From Candidatus Aenigmatarchaeota archaeon (GTDB lineage Archaea > Aenigmatarchaeota > Aenigmatarchaeia > PWEA01 > JAGHBM01): a DNA stretch of 5,149 bases. The stretch covers positions 1 through 5,149 of the forward strand of contig JAGLWW010000056.1 in the NCBI GenBank assembly GCA_023133195.1. The letters run 5' to 3'. The position numbers and the translations under genes are program-made. This document shows, piece after piece, positions 4,655 to 5,149 of this stretch; position 1 is the first letter of the stretch; the number at the start of each line of letters is the position of its first letter. The notes below the pieces were generated by a model. That model was not told where the DNA came from and did no database searches. It worked only from the letters and a program-made list of their open reading frames with translations.

Positions 4655-5149
4655 CTCACATTAAGTCTCACATTTGATAACAAAGACTAACATTTTTATC
4701 TGAAAATAGAAAAACACACAAAATTACCCCCTTTAGTGATCCCACATTTATAGATTTTTGACAGTTTTTCTTTATTACCACACAAGCCCTCCTAAAAGCC
4801 TCACATTCACTTCCATAACCTCTCAAATACCCTGCTTTAACCCCCTAAATTAAGAGTTTAACCCCCAAATTCTCACATTTGCCTCAAATCTCTCAAAATT
4901 GGCTAAAATAACCTCCATAATTACTCACATTCGCCTCTTTAACCCCCTAAACAATACTTTCTTAATCCCTCTTTAGAGGCAAATCTGACCATTTTAACCA
5001 CTAAATCCTCACATTTACCTTTAATCCCCTCAAAAGGTCAAAATAAGGCAATTGACTCATATCTTCACATTTAACCATATTAATAACGTTCTTTCTAATA
5101 TCAGACTTACCTCTTCAAATGCGCTTAAAACCTTCACATACTATTCACA
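4655..5149 (+). repeat. Dispersed CTCACATTT repeats
   Basis: Exact CTCACATTT occurs at 4667-4675, 4872-4880 and 5008-5016. CTCACATTC occurs at 4800-4808 and 4924-4932. Near copies are CTCACATTA 4655-4663, CTAACATTT 4687-4695, CCCACATTT 4741-4749, TTCACATTT 5064-5072 and TTCACATAC 5133-5141, plus a partial TTCACA at the window edge (5144-5149). All lie on the same strand. Most neighbours are 52-84 bp apart, and the first three are closer. Read on the minus strand the word is AAATGTGAG, which contains ATGTGA, a start codon overlapping a stop. The gaps are not unique equal-length spacers. Confidence 0.75.
4836..5034 (+). repeat. Dispersed TTTAACCCCCTAAA repeats
   Basis: TTTAACCCCCTAAA is exact at 4836-4849 and 4938-4951. 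Variants are TTTAACCCCCAAA at 4857-4869, TTTAACCACTAAA at 4993-5005 and TTTAATCCCCTCAAA at 5020-5034. A related TTACCCCCTTTAG lies earlier, at 4724-4736. All copies have the same orientation as the CTCACATTT words. On the minus strand they read TTTAGGGGGTTAAA, that is, G-tracts flanked by A/T. Confidence 0.65.

Larger units (their letters stand above)
4594..5149. other. Gene-less, strongly strand-asymmetric region
   Basis: These 556 bases hold no credible gene: stops are frequent in all six frames, and no RNA gene is recognised. By hand count the plus strand has 34 G (6%) and 150 C (27%), a GC skew near -0.6, quite unlike the flanking genes. The minus strand is correspondingly purine-rich. 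Two word families recur: CTCACATTT and TTTAACCCCCTAAA. The region runs to the window end, so its full length is unknown. It could be an origin or partition locus, a degenerate repeat field, or an unusual non-coding transcript. A weak T-rich stretch (for example T5 at 4648-4652) may end the wHTH transcript. Confidence 0.75.

Noticed and set aside
4724..5029. G-quadruplex on the minus strand
   Set aside because: G-tracts of 4-5 exist, but the gaps between them (16 to about 80 bases) are far beyond normal loop lengths.
4655..5149. CRISPR array
   Set aside because: The recurring words are only 9-14 bp and degenerate, spacings vary from 11 to 84 bp, there are no uniform spacers, and no cas gene is present.
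4594..5149. Hidden coding region on the minus strand
   Set aside because: Repeated ATGTGA and GGTTAA words put stops throughout, and no frame stays open long enough or gives recognisable protein.

Overview
The window looks archaeal. The evidence is AT-rich TATA-type promoter boxes (TTTATATAAA ahead of the last gene), ribosome-binding sites of the GGTG/GTGAT type, a class III ribonucleotide reductase resembling archaeal and Thermotoga-like NrdD, a ThpR-type 2H phosphoesterase, and a small winged-helix protein of a type common in archaea. The phylum cannot be fixed from sequence alone; the small wHTH protein hints at a DPANN-like or similarly small-genome lineage, but only weakly. Class III reductase is oxygen-sensitive, so an anaerobic or microaerobic life is implied.

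Layout: (1) Positions 1-106 are non-coding and hold a run of four different perfect short inverted repeats. The last one, read on the minus strand, is followed by T6 and probably terminates thpR. (2) thpR (107-640, minus) diverges from the nrd operon across a roughly 100-bp AT-rich spacer with a palindromic TATA-like box. (3) nrdD (742-3072), a CPKC redoxin (3073-3438) and nrdG (3439-4188) follow on the plus strand. They are joined with zero intergenic bases (TGA|ATG and TAA|ATG), so the operon encodes catalytic subunit, likely reductant and radical-SAM activase. (4) A short spacer (4189-4278) carries a TATA box and a perfect 8-bp-arm palindrome at the expected transcription start of a 104-residue wHTH gene (4279-4593). 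(5) From 4594 to the window end (556 bp) no gene is visible. The plus strand there is extremely G-poor (hand count 34 G against 150 C) and carries dispersed copies of CTCACATTT and of TTTAACCCCCTAAA, sometimes combined into a degenerate composite unit of about 28 bp.

Together: NrdG uses SAM and a 4Fe-4S cluster to put a glycyl radical on NrdD, which reduces ribonucleoside triphosphates to deoxy forms. The co-translated redoxin is the likely electron donor, in place of formate. The wHTH gene has its own promoter and a candidate autoregulatory operator, and may or may not be tied to nrd control. The most unusual parts are the two non-coding ends: the hairpin run at 1-100 and the strand-asymmetric repeat field at 4594-5149. 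Neither matches a feature class I can name with confidence.
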